Positions 53,749 to 62,444 of a DNA stretch of 64,000 nt are shown one piece after another. Position 1 is the stretch's first letter. Each line of letters starts with the position of its first letter. The notes under the pieces were generated by a model, which did not search any database, had not been told where the DNA came from, and saw only the letters and a list, made by a program, of their open reading frames with translations. The stretch is taken from positions 124,001 through 188,000 of the forward strand of contig NZ_BAOG01000039.1 of NCBI RefSeq assembly GCF_000400365.1, given 5' to 3'. Source of the stretch: Vibrio jasicida CAIM 1864 = LMG 25398. Lineage in GTDB: Bacteria > Pseudomonadota > Gammaproteobacteria > Enterobacterales > Vibrionaceae. Both the position numbers and the translations under genes were made by a program.

Positions 53749-55113
53749 CTAAACTTTGTCTGTTCCTTTAAGCCCGATAGAGAACTTCTCTAGATATTTA
53801 TTTGGCTCGCGACCGTCATAAACGATGTTGTCGATAAAGTGTGTTTGTGGCGCACGAAAACCATCTTCAGCACTGAAATCTGGGAAGTCTTTTTTGCTCA
53901 ACACACCATCTTCAATCAGTGCTTGAGCCGCTTGTTGGTAGATATCTGGACGGTAAACCTCTTTCGCCACATCCATGTACCAATCATCGGATTTCTCGCT
54001 TGAGATTTGCCCCCAGCGGCGCATTTGGGTCAGATACCAAATCGCATCGCTGTAATACGGATAAGTGGCGTTATGACGGAAGAACACGTTGAAATCTGGC
54101 ACGTCTCGTTTGTCGCCTTTCTCGTATTCAAATGTGCCGGTCATTGAGTTGGCGATAACTTCGGCATCGGCTCCAACGTACTCGCTTTTTGATAACATCT
54201 TCACTGCTTCTTGGCGGTTGGCGTTGTCATTTTCATCCAACCAATGTGCCGCTCGAATCAAGGCTTTCACTACGCGAATGTGTGTGTTTGGATACTTCTC
54301 AGCCCAAGCTTTAGAAACACCAAACACTTTCTCTGGGTTGTTCTTCCAGATCTCGTAATCGGTCACGACTGGCGTACCAATGCCTTTGAAGACGGCTTGT
54401 TGGTTCCATGGTTCGCCTACGCAGTACCCTTTGATCGTGCCCGCTTCCATTGTGGCTGGCATTTGTGGTGGCGGTGTAACACTCAATAGAACGTCAGCAT
54501 CCAACTGGCCACTGTTATCGCCTGATTCTGGCGCATAAAAACCTGGATGGATCCCACCCGCTGCTAACCAGTATCGCAACTCATAGTTGTGCGTCGATAC
54601 AGGGAACACCATGCCCATATTGAAAGGTTTGCCTTTATCCAGATAGCTGTCGACCACAGGCTTCAGTGCATCCGCTTTGATTGGGTGAACAGGTTTGCCA
54701 TCTGGTTGTTTTGGAATGTATTGCTTCATCTGCTCCCAAGTATCATTGGAAACCGTGATTGCGTTGCCGTTCAAATCCATACTGAACGCGGTAATCACTT
54801 CTGCTTTTGTACCGACACCAATCGTCGCGCCCAATGGCTGACCAGCAAGCATGTGCGCGCCAGCAAGCTCACCATCGATGACTCGGTCTAATAGCACCTT
54901 CCAGTTTGCTTGCGCTTCTAAAGTGACGTACAAGCCTTCGTCTTCAAAAAAGCCTTTCTCATAAGCAACCGCCAGCGGTGCCATATCGGTTAACTTAATA
55001 AAACCAAACTTCAGGTCTTCAATTTCTGGCTCACCCAACTCTGCCTTTACGCTGACCGTGGTGAATACCGATAACGAAATTGCTGACACTTTCAGCATCG
55101 AACTCCATTTCAT
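53749..55113 (-). CDS. nrtA: CmpA/NrtA-type nitrate-binding protein
   Basis: A 454-residue periplasmic binding protein with a signal peptide ([20 protein letters not shown], cleavage after VKA). It matches CmpA/NrtA in length and in [39 protein letters not shown], and [13 protein letters not shown]. Unlike the NasS sensor, it has an export signal, so I read it as the transporter component. It is the first gene of the nrt-nir operon, just behind the leader terminator. Confidence 0.9.
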   Translation of the reverse strand: MKWSSMLKVSAISLSVFTTVSVKAELGEPEIEDLKFGFIKLTDMAPLAVAYEKGFFEDEGLYVTLEAQANWKVLLDRVIDGELAGAHMLAGQPLGATIGVGTKAEVITAFSMDLNGNAITVSNDTWEQMKQYIPKQPDGKPVHPIKADALKPVVDSYLDKGKPFNMGMVFPVSTHNYELRYWLAAGGIHPGFYAPESGDNSGQLDADVLLSVTPPPQMPATMEAGTIKGYCVGEPWNQQAVFKGIGTPVVTDYEIWKNNPEKVFGVSKAWAEKYPNTHIRVVKALIRAAHWLDENDNANRQEAVKMLSKSEYVGADAEVIANSMTGTFEYEKGDKRDVPDFNVFFRHNATYPYYSDAIWYLTQMRRWGQISSEKSDDWYMDVAKEVYRPDIYQQAAQALIEDGVLSKKDFPDFSAEDGFRAPQTHFIDNIVYDGREPNKYLEKFSIGLKGTDKV

Positions 55114-55134
55114 TGGTTTGCTCCCATAAAAAAA

Positions 55135-55198
55135 GCGCCACTACTCCGAAGAGCAGTAGCGCCGTTGCTAAGTCTACAATTACCGCCGTTGATAATTG
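55135..55198 (-). promoter_or_regulatory. NasT (ANTAR) antitermination leader of the nrt-nir operon
   Basis: The minus-strand leader holds two hairpins with the identical hexaloop AACGGC, which has A at position 1 and G at 4: P1 CAAUUAUC/GGUAAUUG (55198-55177) and P2 UAGC/GCUA (55170-55157). P2 overlaps the 5' arm of an intrinsic terminator (55162-55135: GCGCUACUGCUC / GAGUAGUGGCGC with two G-U pairs and a UUCG loop, then seven U), which ends about 15 bases before the nrtA ATG. This is the target motif of ANTAR antiterminators such as NasT, encoded next to it. Binding to P1-P2 should block the terminator. Confidence 0.88.
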
Positions 55199-55234
55199 AG
55201 ATAAGCGATTCAACAATAAACCCATACCTAGTAA

Positions 55235-55251
55235 TCCAATTACTGTGCCAA
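55235..55251 (-). promoter_or_regulatory. Sigma-54-type promoter of nrtA
   Basis: On the minus strand TTGGCACAGTAATTGGA has GG at -24 and ten bases later GG at -12 (consensus GC). The start of transcription would be near 55225, giving a leader of about 110 bases that contains both ANTAR hairpins and the terminator. Confidence 0.6.
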
Positions 55252-55378
55252 CTTATTTTTCACAGTAAATACAATGAATTAGTTTATTATACCGTTTCTT
55301 ATTCCCTGCTATTGCTTGCTGATAGTGCAACACGCACCACGTTAGAAATCGCACTCTAACCCCAAAGTGGTAGAGCAA

Positions 55379-55960
55379 CTAATCCAACACTTCCAAAGTT
55401 GTTATCAAATTCTTGGCAACTTGTGCGAGCGTTTGGCTCGATTGCATGGCTGAATTTCTTAGCGCTTTATACGCCTGTTCTTCATCAACGCTGTGCATCT
55501 TCATCAGCAGACCTTTCGCTTTTTCCACCAGCTTGCGCTCTTCAATCTTATTGGTCAGTAATTCAATTTCCGATTGCATACTTTCGAATTTCGCTCTCAC
55601 TAATGTCGCATGTTCAATCCAAGGTTGAAGTGCAAACTCACTATCGTGCGGCATAAGAACATAGTCCATTTTTTCTGATAACCGATTGATATCATTGGAT
55701 GATAATTGCTTTAAGACGATAAGAAGTGGTGCCGATTTTCTGCGGCAGAAATCGACGATCAAACGCAGTTCCGCGGTTGGTTGCTGCCATCCAACCACAA
55801 CGCTTGCCGACGGTTCTCGTTGCATTAACGTTTCTAGTTGTGCCAATTGGCAACCGATGATGTTGTCGTAATCTTTGCTCAATAAGCTCGATAATCGAGC
55901 CTGCTCTTGGAGGCTATCACAGCATACTATGATGGGTGTTTTTGACGTTGATTGAGTCAT
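55379..55960 (-). CDS. nasT: ANTAR-domain transcription antiterminator (NasT type)
   Basis: A 193-residue protein with an N-terminal receiver-like domain and a C-terminal ANTAR domain (about 130-185) with KLVEKAKGLLMKMHSVDEEQ and AYKALRNSAMQ, the RNA-binding three-helix signature. In the receiver the usual aspartate position reads VVVGWQQP, so it is not phosphorylated in the normal way; NasT is held by NasS and freed by nitrate in known systems. Its RNA targets are next door. The start at 55960 is chosen because AAGGA is six bases upstream. The ribosome-binding site is inside a large inverted repeat. Confidence 0.9.
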   Translation of the reverse strand: MTQSTSKTPIIVCCDSLQEQARLSSLLSKDYDNIIGCQLAQLETLMQREPSASVVVGWQQPTAELRLIVDFCRRKSAPLLIVLKQLSSNDINRLSEKMDYVLMPHDSEFALQPWIEHATLVRAKFESMQSEIELLTNKIEERKLVEKAKGLLMKMHSVDEEQAYKALRNSAMQSSQTLAQVAKNLITTLEVLD

Positions 55961-56014
55961 GCACATTCCTTGTTTATATCTCACTCACTAAGAGAGACAT
56001 AACAAGGAATGTGC
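55961..56014 (-). promoter_or_regulatory. 14-bp inverted repeat covering the nasT ribosome-binding site
   Basis: GCACATTCCTTGTT (55961-55974) and AACAAGGAATGTGC (56001-56014) are perfect complements with a 26-base spacer. In the nasT mRNA the arm next to the ATG contains the ribosome-binding site AAGGA, so the hairpin would block translation; an inner GTCTC/GAGAT pairing can extend it. The ATG follows immediately. Confidence 0.65.
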
Positions 56015-56033
56015 CAACTAAAGTAGACGCGTT

Positions 56034-56951
56034 TTAACTAGAGGCAAGATGTTCTTTGAAGAAGCCGAGTGTGCGCTCCCAAGCGAGTGCTGCTTCTTCC
56101 GGTGCGTAGCGTGCTGTTGAGTCGTTATGGAAGCCGTGGTTGACGTTCTCATACATTAACGCTTGATACTGTGCGTCGGTTGCGATCAATTGCTGCTCAT
56201 AAGCAGGCCATGTGTCGTTAACACGCTTATCGAGCCCTGCAAAGTGAAGCATCAACGGTCCTTTGACTTGCTTTTGGATCTCTTGTGCAGCTGGTGTTCC
56301 ATAAAAAGGCACACCTGCATCGAGCTCTTCAGGCATTACCGCTGCAAGCATATTGACAATGTATCCACCGAAGCAGAATCCAACCGCGCCCAATTTACCG
56401 TTACCACCCTCGTATTGTTTGAGGAAGTTAGCCGCTGCAATAAAGTCTTGTTCGATCTTGGCTCTGTCCATCTCTTTCTGCATGGCGCGCCCCTCATCGT
56501 CGTTCCCCGGATAGCCGCCGAGTGGATAAAGTGCGTCTGGAGCGAAAGCAATAAAACCATCTTTTGCAAGTCGTCTTGCGACGTCTTTGATATAAGGGTT
56601 CAGACCTCGATTTTCATGAATAACCAACACGGTCGGCGATTTTAAGGTCTTCTTCTGTGGCATCACCAAATAACCACGCCCTTCTCCATGCCCATTTGGA
56701 GATGGAAAGGTTTCGTAAGTTGCTTTGATGTCAGGATCGTTAAATGAAACTTGTTCTGCGAGTGCGTAATTCGGGGTTAACGCGTCGACCAGTGCTGTCA
56801 TGCTAAAGCCAAGCACAGCAAGGCCACCCAGCCTATTTAGAAACTCACGGCGCGTGATTTTTCCGTGGGCGTATTCGTCGTACCAATCGAAGGCTTCTTG
56901 CGGGATCGGATGGGAAGCCTTTTCACTAGGAGTGGTATGCTTTAGAACCAT
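56034..56951 (-). CDS. Tat-exported dienelactone hydrolase family protein
   Basis: A 305-residue protein. A twin-arginine motif TRREFLNRLGG (about residue 33) is followed by a hydrophobic stretch LAVLGFSMTALVDAL, so export through Tat is likely, though the n-region is long. The dienelactone hydrolase domain follows, with the cysteine nucleophile in GFCFGGYI and the histidine in NVNHGFHN. Such enzymes act on lactones and esters. The start at 56951 has GAGG about nine bases upstream. It interrupts the nas gene cluster but has its own promoter region. Confidence 0.8.
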   Translation of the reverse strand: MVLKHTTPSEKASHPIPQEAFDWYDEYAHGKITRREFLNRLGGLAVLGFSMTALVDALTPNYALAEQVSFNDPDIKATYETFPSPNGHGEGRGYLVMPQKKTLKSPTVLVIHENRGLNPYIKDVARRLAKDGFIAFAPDALYPLGGYPGNDDEGRAMQKEMDRAKIEQDFIAAANFLKQYEGGNGKLGAVGFCFGGYIVNMLAAVMPEELDAGVPFYGTPAAQEIQKQVKGPLMLHFAGLDKRVNDTWPAYEQQLIATDAQYQALMYENVNHGFHNDSTARYAPEEAALAWERTLGFFKEHLASS

Positions 56952-57180
56952 TATCCATGTCCTCTGTGTCTTACCATATGGGATTTTCTCATTCTCAAAA
57001 GCGCAGGGAGAAACGAACGCGATTGAGGCTAAAACTTTGGTTTCACCATTCTGATACGGAGCAAGGTGGTGAAACACATCATTGGCGAGCTAGGATCTTT
57101 TACCTTCTTCAAACAATAGATAATGGATTCAGATTCAACAACTTTGCGTCGTTGGTTTTACATTAATTGACAGTAGTGCG

Positions 57181-58134
57181 TTATTGCTGGGCGCAATAGG
57201 CTTGCCAGTAAGAGAAGGCACGTTCGAATGCTATTTCTCTGTCGTGCATTTGTGCAAACAAGACCACTGTCATGGTGGCAAGAACCGTATTTGCCATTTG
57301 GTTCATGTCATCTTCTGACGTCCCAAATGGGCAGTTCGCAGGCATTGGCACCTCAGATAGCATTTGCTCCGTCCAGTAATGCGATGTCACACCACTTGTT
57401 TGGCTTAACCATACGGTTTGGCTTACTTTCGGGTTGTATTCTGACTCACCCGATTGTCCTTTGAATGACACAACGGCATGAGCGGTTTGACCAATCTCGA
57501 ATTCGACTTCAGCATGAAGTTGTTGGAACCCAGGATGGAAGCTACCACGAATACCAACCGTCGCCTGCCCCGGATTCAATGCTCGAACCACGGTATTAAT
57601 CGGCGTTCTAAGCCCATAACAATTCTTCCAACCGATCATGGTTTCTGCTTGGGGTGCAAACGAACTCAGCGGCAGATACACAATGTTTTGTGTTTCTAAC
57701 ACACGCTTTGCTTCTTCTGCTGATTCCGCTTTGTTGATAGAAAACTTATCGAGGTAATCTTCGGCATGCAAACGACCAGATTGACGGTCGTGATAGCCGT
57801 GCATCAGCACTTTATGACCATTATCGGCGAGGATCTTCGCTGCCAACAGGTGCCAAGGCTGCCCTGCCGCTTCACGTTTGCCTGCATAACATGGCCAGTC
57901 AATGTCTGCACCAATAGCTGGCATGCGGGATTGGAATGCTTTCACAAAGCCAGCGATTTCTTGTTGAGTTTCGTTCTGTACACGGATCAGCATCAATAGC
58001 ATTGCCATCTGATCGTCGTCGCACTCACCGTTTAGGTATTCATCCATAACTCGAAACGCTTGGTCAAAGTTCAGTGGTTTTCTACCACGTTCGCCACGAC
58101 CGACTGTTCTAATACATTCCAAAATGCTGCTCAT
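57181..58134 (-). CDS. ybiB: YbiB-type TrpD2 nucleic-acid-binding protein
   Basis: A 317-residue anthranilate phosphoribosyltransferase fold protein of the TrpD2/YbiB class. The N-terminal helical domain (MSSILECIRTVGRGERGRKP, DEYLNGECDDDQMAMLLMLI) and the GASTG-like loop region (changed in this class) are recognisable. YbiB binds DNA and RNA and is not a tryptophan enzyme. It overlaps cobA by four bases (ATGA), so it is the third gene of the nasA operon; its role in nitrate assimilation is not clear. Confidence 0.82.
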   Translation of the reverse strand: MSSILECIRTVGRGERGRKPLNFDQAFRVMDEYLNGECDDDQMAMLLMLIRVQNETQQEIAGFVKAFQSRMPAIGADIDWPCYAGKREAAGQPWHLLAAKILADNGHKVLMHGYHDRQSGRLHAEDYLDKFSINKAESAEEAKRVLETQNIVYLPLSSFAPQAETMIGWKNCYGLRTPINTVVRALNPGQATVGIRGSFHPGFQQLHAEVEFEIGQTAHAVVSFKGQSGESEYNPKVSQTVWLSQTSGVTSHYWTEQMLSEVPMPANCPFGTSEDDMNQMANTVLATMTVVLFAQMHDREIAFERAFSYWQAYCAQQ

Positions 58135-59036
58135 ATTCCCTCGTATTCCGTCACTGACTGTACGGTTTCTATTAGTTGTTCGCGCAGTTTGACAACTTCT
58201 CCCATCACAATCAATGCTGGGCTCACGCCTTTAAGTGTAATCGATAAATCATTGAGCTGATTGAGTTGTGTAACATGCACTTGTTGTTGAGGGCTGCAAC
58301 CATGAGTGATGATCGCGACTGGAAAATCTTCTCTCAAACCAGAGCCTATTAAACCCGTTTGTATTTGCGATGACTTTTCTAACCCCATATAGAAGACTAA
58401 CGTTTGTCCGCTTTGCATCAGTTGGCTCCACGCTTCAAATGCGCCTGTTACCACTTGCCCCGTCACAAAGGTAACGCTACGAGCAACGCCACGATGAGTC
58501 AGCGGAATCAAGCTGTTTGCTGAACATCCAATCGCAGCGGTAATGCCGGGAATGACTTCGTACGCGATTGAGTGTTTGACGAGCGCTAATGCTTCTTCGC
58601 CTCCACGGCCAAATACGAAAGGATCTCCCCCTTTTAAGCGCACAACTCGCTTTCCTTGTTGAGCGAGCGACACCATCAAGTCACAAATTTCTTCCTGACC
58701 AATACTAGGTTGTCCGCATCGTTTGCCCACGTAAATCCAATCGGCTTGTGGCGGAGCCAACTCCAAAATATCTTTGTTAACCAAACGGTCGTACAGCAGA
58801 ATCTCTGCCGACATAATCGCTTTCACAGCCTTTACGGTTAACAAGTCAGGATCGTGCGGCCCTGCTCCGACAATCGAGACAAAACCTTTGTGGTTCGCGT
58901 CTAGGTCTACTGAATGGTCTTCTAAAAGTTGGTTCAGTTTGCTTGCTTGGTCATGCTTAGAAAAACGAGACGAGCGTTCTTGTTTCTGACTCGCTTGTCC
59001 TTTCTTAAACCAAGACTTTTGATAAGGCGCTTCCAT
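58131..59036 (-). CDS. cobA: Uroporphyrinogen-III C-methyltransferase
   Basis: A 301-residue SUMT. After a basic 50-residue N-terminal extension the methylase domain shows VSIVGAGPHDPDLLTVKAV, LYDRLVN, GKRCGQ, RLKGGDPFVFGRGGEE and PGITAAIG. It methylates uroporphyrinogen III at C2 and C7 on the way to sirohaem, the cofactor of NirB. This explains its place behind nasA. The start at 59036 is set by GAGGATAAG; CysG-type domains are absent, so oxidation and ferrochelation must occur elsewhere. Confidence 0.93.
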   Translation of the reverse strand: MEAPYQKSWFKKGQASQKQERSSRFSKHDQASKLNQLLEDHSVDLDANHKGFVSIVGAGPHDPDLLTVKAVKAIMSAEILLYDRLVNKDILELAPPQADWIYVGKRCGQPSIGQEEICDLMVSLAQQGKRVVRLKGGDPFVFGRGGEEALALVKHSIAYEVIPGITAAIGCSANSLIPLTHRGVARSVTFVTGQVVTGAFEAWSQLMQSGQTLVFYMGLEKSSQIQTGLIGSGLREDFPVAIITHGCSPQQQVHVTQLNQLNDLSITLKGVSPALIVMGEVVKLREQLIETVQSVTEYEGI

Positions 59037-59056
59037 GTGCTTATCCTCTTTATGAC

Positions 59057-61720
59057 TTACTTTATTTGAATAGCCAGACTTTGCTGGTTCGCTTGCTGTT
59101 TGCCCTTTTGATGCTGATGGCTGTCGACCATTTGTTTGATTTGAGAAACGCACGAGCCACAGTTAGTGCCGCATTTGAGTTTGTTTTGAAGTTGAGTCAG
59201 TGAAGTGCAGTCTTGCTTCTCCATCGCGTCATGGATTTGTTTATCAGTAACACGGAAACAACTACAAACCAGTTTGGCACTGCTTTGCGATTGAGTGATG
59301 GTAAGCAGTTGCGATAGCTCCATTGGCTTGCCAATCAAGCCGGTAAAGTTGGTGTAGTCGGTTTGAATCGGTTCATTAGACACCACTAAAACAGAACGAA
59401 TGATACGAACGTCTCCAACAAGGTCGTAATCCACCGCTAGCCAACCTTGGGCAATATCTATCGTAATTCTGCGGCTCTTTTCCGTTCGACAAAAACTCTG
59501 CTTCTTTGGTCGCTTATCGTGTACAAAGCGCCAAATGCCCAAATTGCTTTCTGCTTGAAATGCGCTGTAGAGAAACTTGCCGGAATCAAACTGTGTACCG
59601 ATGAACATACCGTAGGTTTTTACCGCCGCATCTTGCACTTCAACATAAGATGACTTAAACGCAGGCTGCCCGGAAATAGGGTCTTTTGCGCTGTTTACTA
59701 TCGCGTTAACACTGCTTTCACCGCCATATCGACCCGCCCAGTGCATTGACATAAATAGCTCTTGAAAACCCAAACCTTCATCAATGGCAACTTTGGCATA
59801 AATACTGGTGTTTGAAGTAGGCTGAAACAGCTTAGTGAGTTGTCCTGCTTTTAAGCGGTTTTGAGTAGCAGAGAGTGTGTTCATGTACACGGTTGGTTCT
59901 AACTCAGAGGCGGCAAGGTGTGCGATATGCCCTGTGCGCGTCATGGTATGCCATTGGTCGCGTTGCCTGCCCGTATTGAGCCACCAGCTTTTTGTTCTCT
60001 CTAAACGCGTTGGAGATTCACTGGTCACGACAAAACGCGCTTTACCATCTGGGTGCGAATAGACGCCATCAGCAAAAGGACGCTCTCCTCCCCATTGTGT
60101 TGGCACCCACTCTTCGTATTCATGCTCGGTTAAGTTCGCGTATTGAGAAAGATCTAGCTTCAATGGTGAATCTGCATTCATGCCTGTCATCGCCGCATAT
60201 TCCCTGAATACCGCCCGCTCTGAAGTAAACGCAAAACCATTTCGTGTCTTTTCCAATGCACACAGAGCTTGTCCGACTTGGCTTATCGCCCACCAATCTG
60301 ATTTTGCTTCACCCGGAGGCGTTTGAAACTGGCGCTGCCTTGAAAGTCGACGCTCAGAGTTGGTTACCATGCCTTGCTTCTCCCCCCAGCCAGCGGCGGG
60401 CAGCAACAGGTCCGCGTAATGCGCGACATCCGAATCCGCTGTGATATCGGAAACAATCACAAACGGACAAATCTCTAGTGCACGTTTTACCAATTGGTTA
60501 TCTGGTAAAGAGACAACGGGGTTGGTTGCCATGATCCACAGAACTTTAATCTCACCACGTTCTACCGCCTCAAACAGTTCAACGGCTTTTAAACCGGGCT
60601 GAGTGGCAATTTCTGGTGAATCCCAGAACGCTTGCACTTGCTTGATAGACTCTGCGTCAAAAGCACGATGAACCGCTAATTGATTTGCCAAACCACCGAC
60701 TTCTCGTCCGCCCATCGCATTCGGCTGACCTGTAATAGAAAACGGCCCGCAACCTGACTTGGCAATTTTGCCTGATGCCAAATGTGCATTAATAATAGCA
60801 TTGCCTTTGTCGACACCATTTTCGGCTTGGTTAACCCCTTGGCAAAACAACGTGATTGCGGTTGGGCTTTGCGCAAACCATTGGAAGAATGTCGTGAGTT
60901 TTTCTTCTGAAATGCCAATGGAAGACGTTAGATTAGTGACATCGTAACGCGAATCAGAAACTTCTTCTGCAAGCGCATCAAACCCGTCGGTATAAGAATT
61001 AATGTATTTAGAATCAACGCATTGCTGCTCAGTAAGAAACTTAAGCAGCCCATTAAAAAGTGATACATCCCCATCATTTTTAATCGGTAGATGCAAATCG
61101 GCTTGCTGTGCTGTGACCGTTTCACGCGGGTCAATAACCACCAGTTTGAGATTAGGATTGTCCTCTCTCGCTTGTTGAATACGTCGAAATAAAACAGGAT
61201 GCGTCCAAGCAGTATTCGCACCGCAGATGACCAACAGCTCGGTATTATCAATGTCATCGTAATTGACGGGAACGACATCTTCGCCAAATGCTCGTACATG
61301 AGCCGCAACCGCCGAAGACATACACAAACGCGAGTTAGTATCGATGTTAGCGCTGCCAACATAGCCTTTCATGAGTTTGTTGGCGACGTAATAGTCTTCC
61401 GTCAACAACTGGCCTGACACGTACATCGCGACGGAATCCGGTCCAAACTCTGCTTTCGCTTGATGAATCTTTTCTGCAATCAGATCTGTGGCTTGTTGCC
61501 ATTGCACTTCTTGCCCTTGAGGTCGCTGCTTGGTGACAAGCTTTGGATACAGCAAACGCGAAGGCATATTCAAGCTCTCTGCCAGCGCGACGCCCTTTAC
61601 GCACAGTGATCCCGCATTTGCAGGATGACACGCATCCCCAACGATTCCTTTCGCATTGACCTCGACACCACATCCAACACCACAATAGGGACAAGTGGTT
61701 TTTTTGCATCCTTGCGACAT
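59057..61720 (-). CDS. nasA: Assimilatory nitrate reductase catalytic subunit
   Basis: An 887-residue molybdopterin oxidoreductase. The N-terminal [4Fe-4S] motif is CPYCGVGC plus the later SLCVKG, followed by the Mo-bisMGD domains (MYVSGQLLTEDYY, LVVIDPRETVT, NAMGGREVGGLAN) and a C-terminal BFD-like [2Fe-2S] domain (CSCFRVTD..., CGTNCGSC). It reduces nitrate to nitrite in the cytoplasm. It is the first gene of the nasA-cobA-ybiB operon. Its electron-donor subunit (NasB type) is not in the window; NirB or another reductase could supply electrons. Confidence 0.95.
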   Translation of the reverse strand: MSQGCKKTTCPYCGVGCGVEVNAKGIVGDACHPANAGSLCVKGVALAESLNMPSRLLYPKLVTKQRPQGQEVQWQQATDLIAEKIHQAKAEFGPDSVAMYVSGQLLTEDYYVANKLMKGYVGSANIDTNSRLCMSSAVAAHVRAFGEDVVPVNYDDIDNTELLVICGANTAWTHPVLFRRIQQAREDNPNLKLVVIDPRETVTAQQADLHLPIKNDGDVSLFNGLLKFLTEQQCVDSKYINSYTDGFDALAEEVSDSRYDVTNLTSSIGISEEKLTTFFQWFAQSPTAITLFCQGVNQAENGVDKGNAIINAHLASGKIAKSGCGPFSITGQPNAMGGREVGGLANQLAVHRAFDAESIKQVQAFWDSPEIATQPGLKAVELFEAVERGEIKVLWIMATNPVVSLPDNQLVKRALEICPFVIVSDITADSDVAHYADLLLPAAGWGEKQGMVTNSERRLSRQRQFQTPPGEAKSDWWAISQVGQALCALEKTRNGFAFTSERAVFREYAAMTGMNADSPLKLDLSQYANLTEHEYEEWVPTQWGGERPFADGVYSHPDGKARFVVTSESPTRLERTKSWWLNTGRQRDQWHTMTRTGHIAHLAASELEPTVYMNTLSATQNRLKAGQLTKLFQPTSNTSIYAKVAIDEGLGFQELFMSMHWAGRYGGESSVNAIVNSAKDPISGQPAFKSSYVEVQDAAVKTYGMFIGTQFDSGKFLYSAFQAESNLGIWRFVHDKRPKKQSFCRTEKSRRITIDIAQGWLAVDYDLVGDVRIIRSVLVVSNEPIQTDYTNFTGLIGKPMELSQLLTITQSQSSAKLVCSCFRVTDKQIHDAMEKQDCTSLTQLQNKLKCGTNCGSCVSQIKQMVDSHQHQKGKQQANQQSLAIQIK

Positions 61721-61762
61721 TCCGCCCCCTGATTCTTTCCTTAGAATGACGAGCTACAAGCG

Positions 61763-61802
61763 AAAAAAAACCTCTCCCGAAACGAGAGAGGCTGCATTGC
61801 CT
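61763..61802 (-). promoter_or_regulatory. Antitermination leader of the nasA operon
   Basis: Forty bases before the nasA start the minus strand forms an intrinsic terminator CCUCUCUCG-UUU-CGGGAGAGG (61791-61771) with eight U. Just upstream lies AGGC-AAUGCA-GCCU (61802-61789), a hairpin whose hexaloop has A at 1 and G at 4; its 3' arm overlaps the terminator stem. This is the P2 element of an ANTAR target. A possible P1 is CUUAGC/GUUAAG (61849-61833), but its loop has five bases, so it is uncertain. NasT should control nasA through this leader. Confidence 0.72.
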
Positions 61803-61890
61803 ATAAAAGCTCAAAAAGTAATACCCTATCCGCTTAACCGCCTGCTAAGGGAAAGCGGCGCATCGAGTTAACGATGAACATAATCTAAAT

Positions 61891-61907
61891 AGCAAACCCG
61901 ATGCCAA
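61891..61907 (-). promoter_or_regulatory. Sigma-54-type promoter of nasA
   Basis: On the minus strand TTGGCATCGGGTTTGCT has GG and GC spaced by exactly ten bases, as required for RpoN promoters. The start would be near 61880, giving a leader of about 160 bases before nasA. Confidence 0.7.
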
Positions 61908-62009
61908 TTTTATATTGCATTACATTTCAATAACTTAACAAAATCCATTTTCACTTTATAATTGGCAATGCACTGATTAGGTGCGATTTTGAATCACAGA
62001 AGTGCAAGA

Positions 62010-62444
62010 TTAACGGGCTAGTGCCATGACCAGTCTCGGCTCTCCATCACCGAAATAATCTTCTTCTTTTTCCAGAACCTTAAAGCCTAACGAAGTGTAC
62101 AACTTGTAAGCCGGCGCATTGTTTGGATCGACAGTTAACTTAATAACAGAATCGGAACTTGCTTTTGCGATTACATTCTCCACAAGCGAACGTGCAATCC
62201 CCTTTCCTCGGTGCTGACTATCTACCGCAAGTGACAAGATCCAATGGGTGTTTTGTTCATCACTTTGTGCCATCAATACATAGCCTGTGACTTGCTCGCT
62301 TTGCTTGGAAACTACCAACCCCTGTTGCCAGCAATCAAATGCTTGTCTGAAGAAGAATCTTGGGTATGCATGATGCCCAAACAGCTTATGCTCAAGCTCG
62401 TATAGCGTAACTAAATCTTGTTTTTCTGCTGAGGTGATCTTCAC
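62010..62444 (-). CDS. GNAT-family N-acetyltransferase
   Basis: A 144-residue GNAT protein with the acetyl-CoA loop SQHRGKGIARSLVENVI and the following NNAPAYKLYTSLGFKVLEKE. The size and the SLAVDSQHRGKG segment are like those of RimI-type acetyltransferases. Substrate unknown. Its neighbours are the nas operon and a c-di-GMP protein, neither giving context. Confidence 0.82.
   Translation of the reverse strand: MKITSAEKQDLVTLYELEHKLFGHHAYPRFFFRQAFDCWQQGLVVSKQSEQVTGYVLMAQSDEQNTHWILSLAVDSQHRGKGIARSLVENVIAKASSDSVIKLTVDPNNAPAYKLYTSLGFKVLEKEEDYFGDGEPRLVMALAR

Noticed and set aside
55031..55225. A 64-codon minus-strand frame in the nrtA leader that would encode a membrane-helix peptide
   Set aside because: Its first codon coincides with the expected transcription start, it has no good ribosome-binding site, and it runs through the ANTAR hairpins and terminator into nrtA. 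The RNA structure explains this stretch better.
55320..55378. NtrC-type enhancer upstream of the nrtA promoter (GTGC and GCAC half-sites)
   Set aside because: The half-sites are in the opposite order to the GCAC-N-GTGC consensus, so I do not claim a site.
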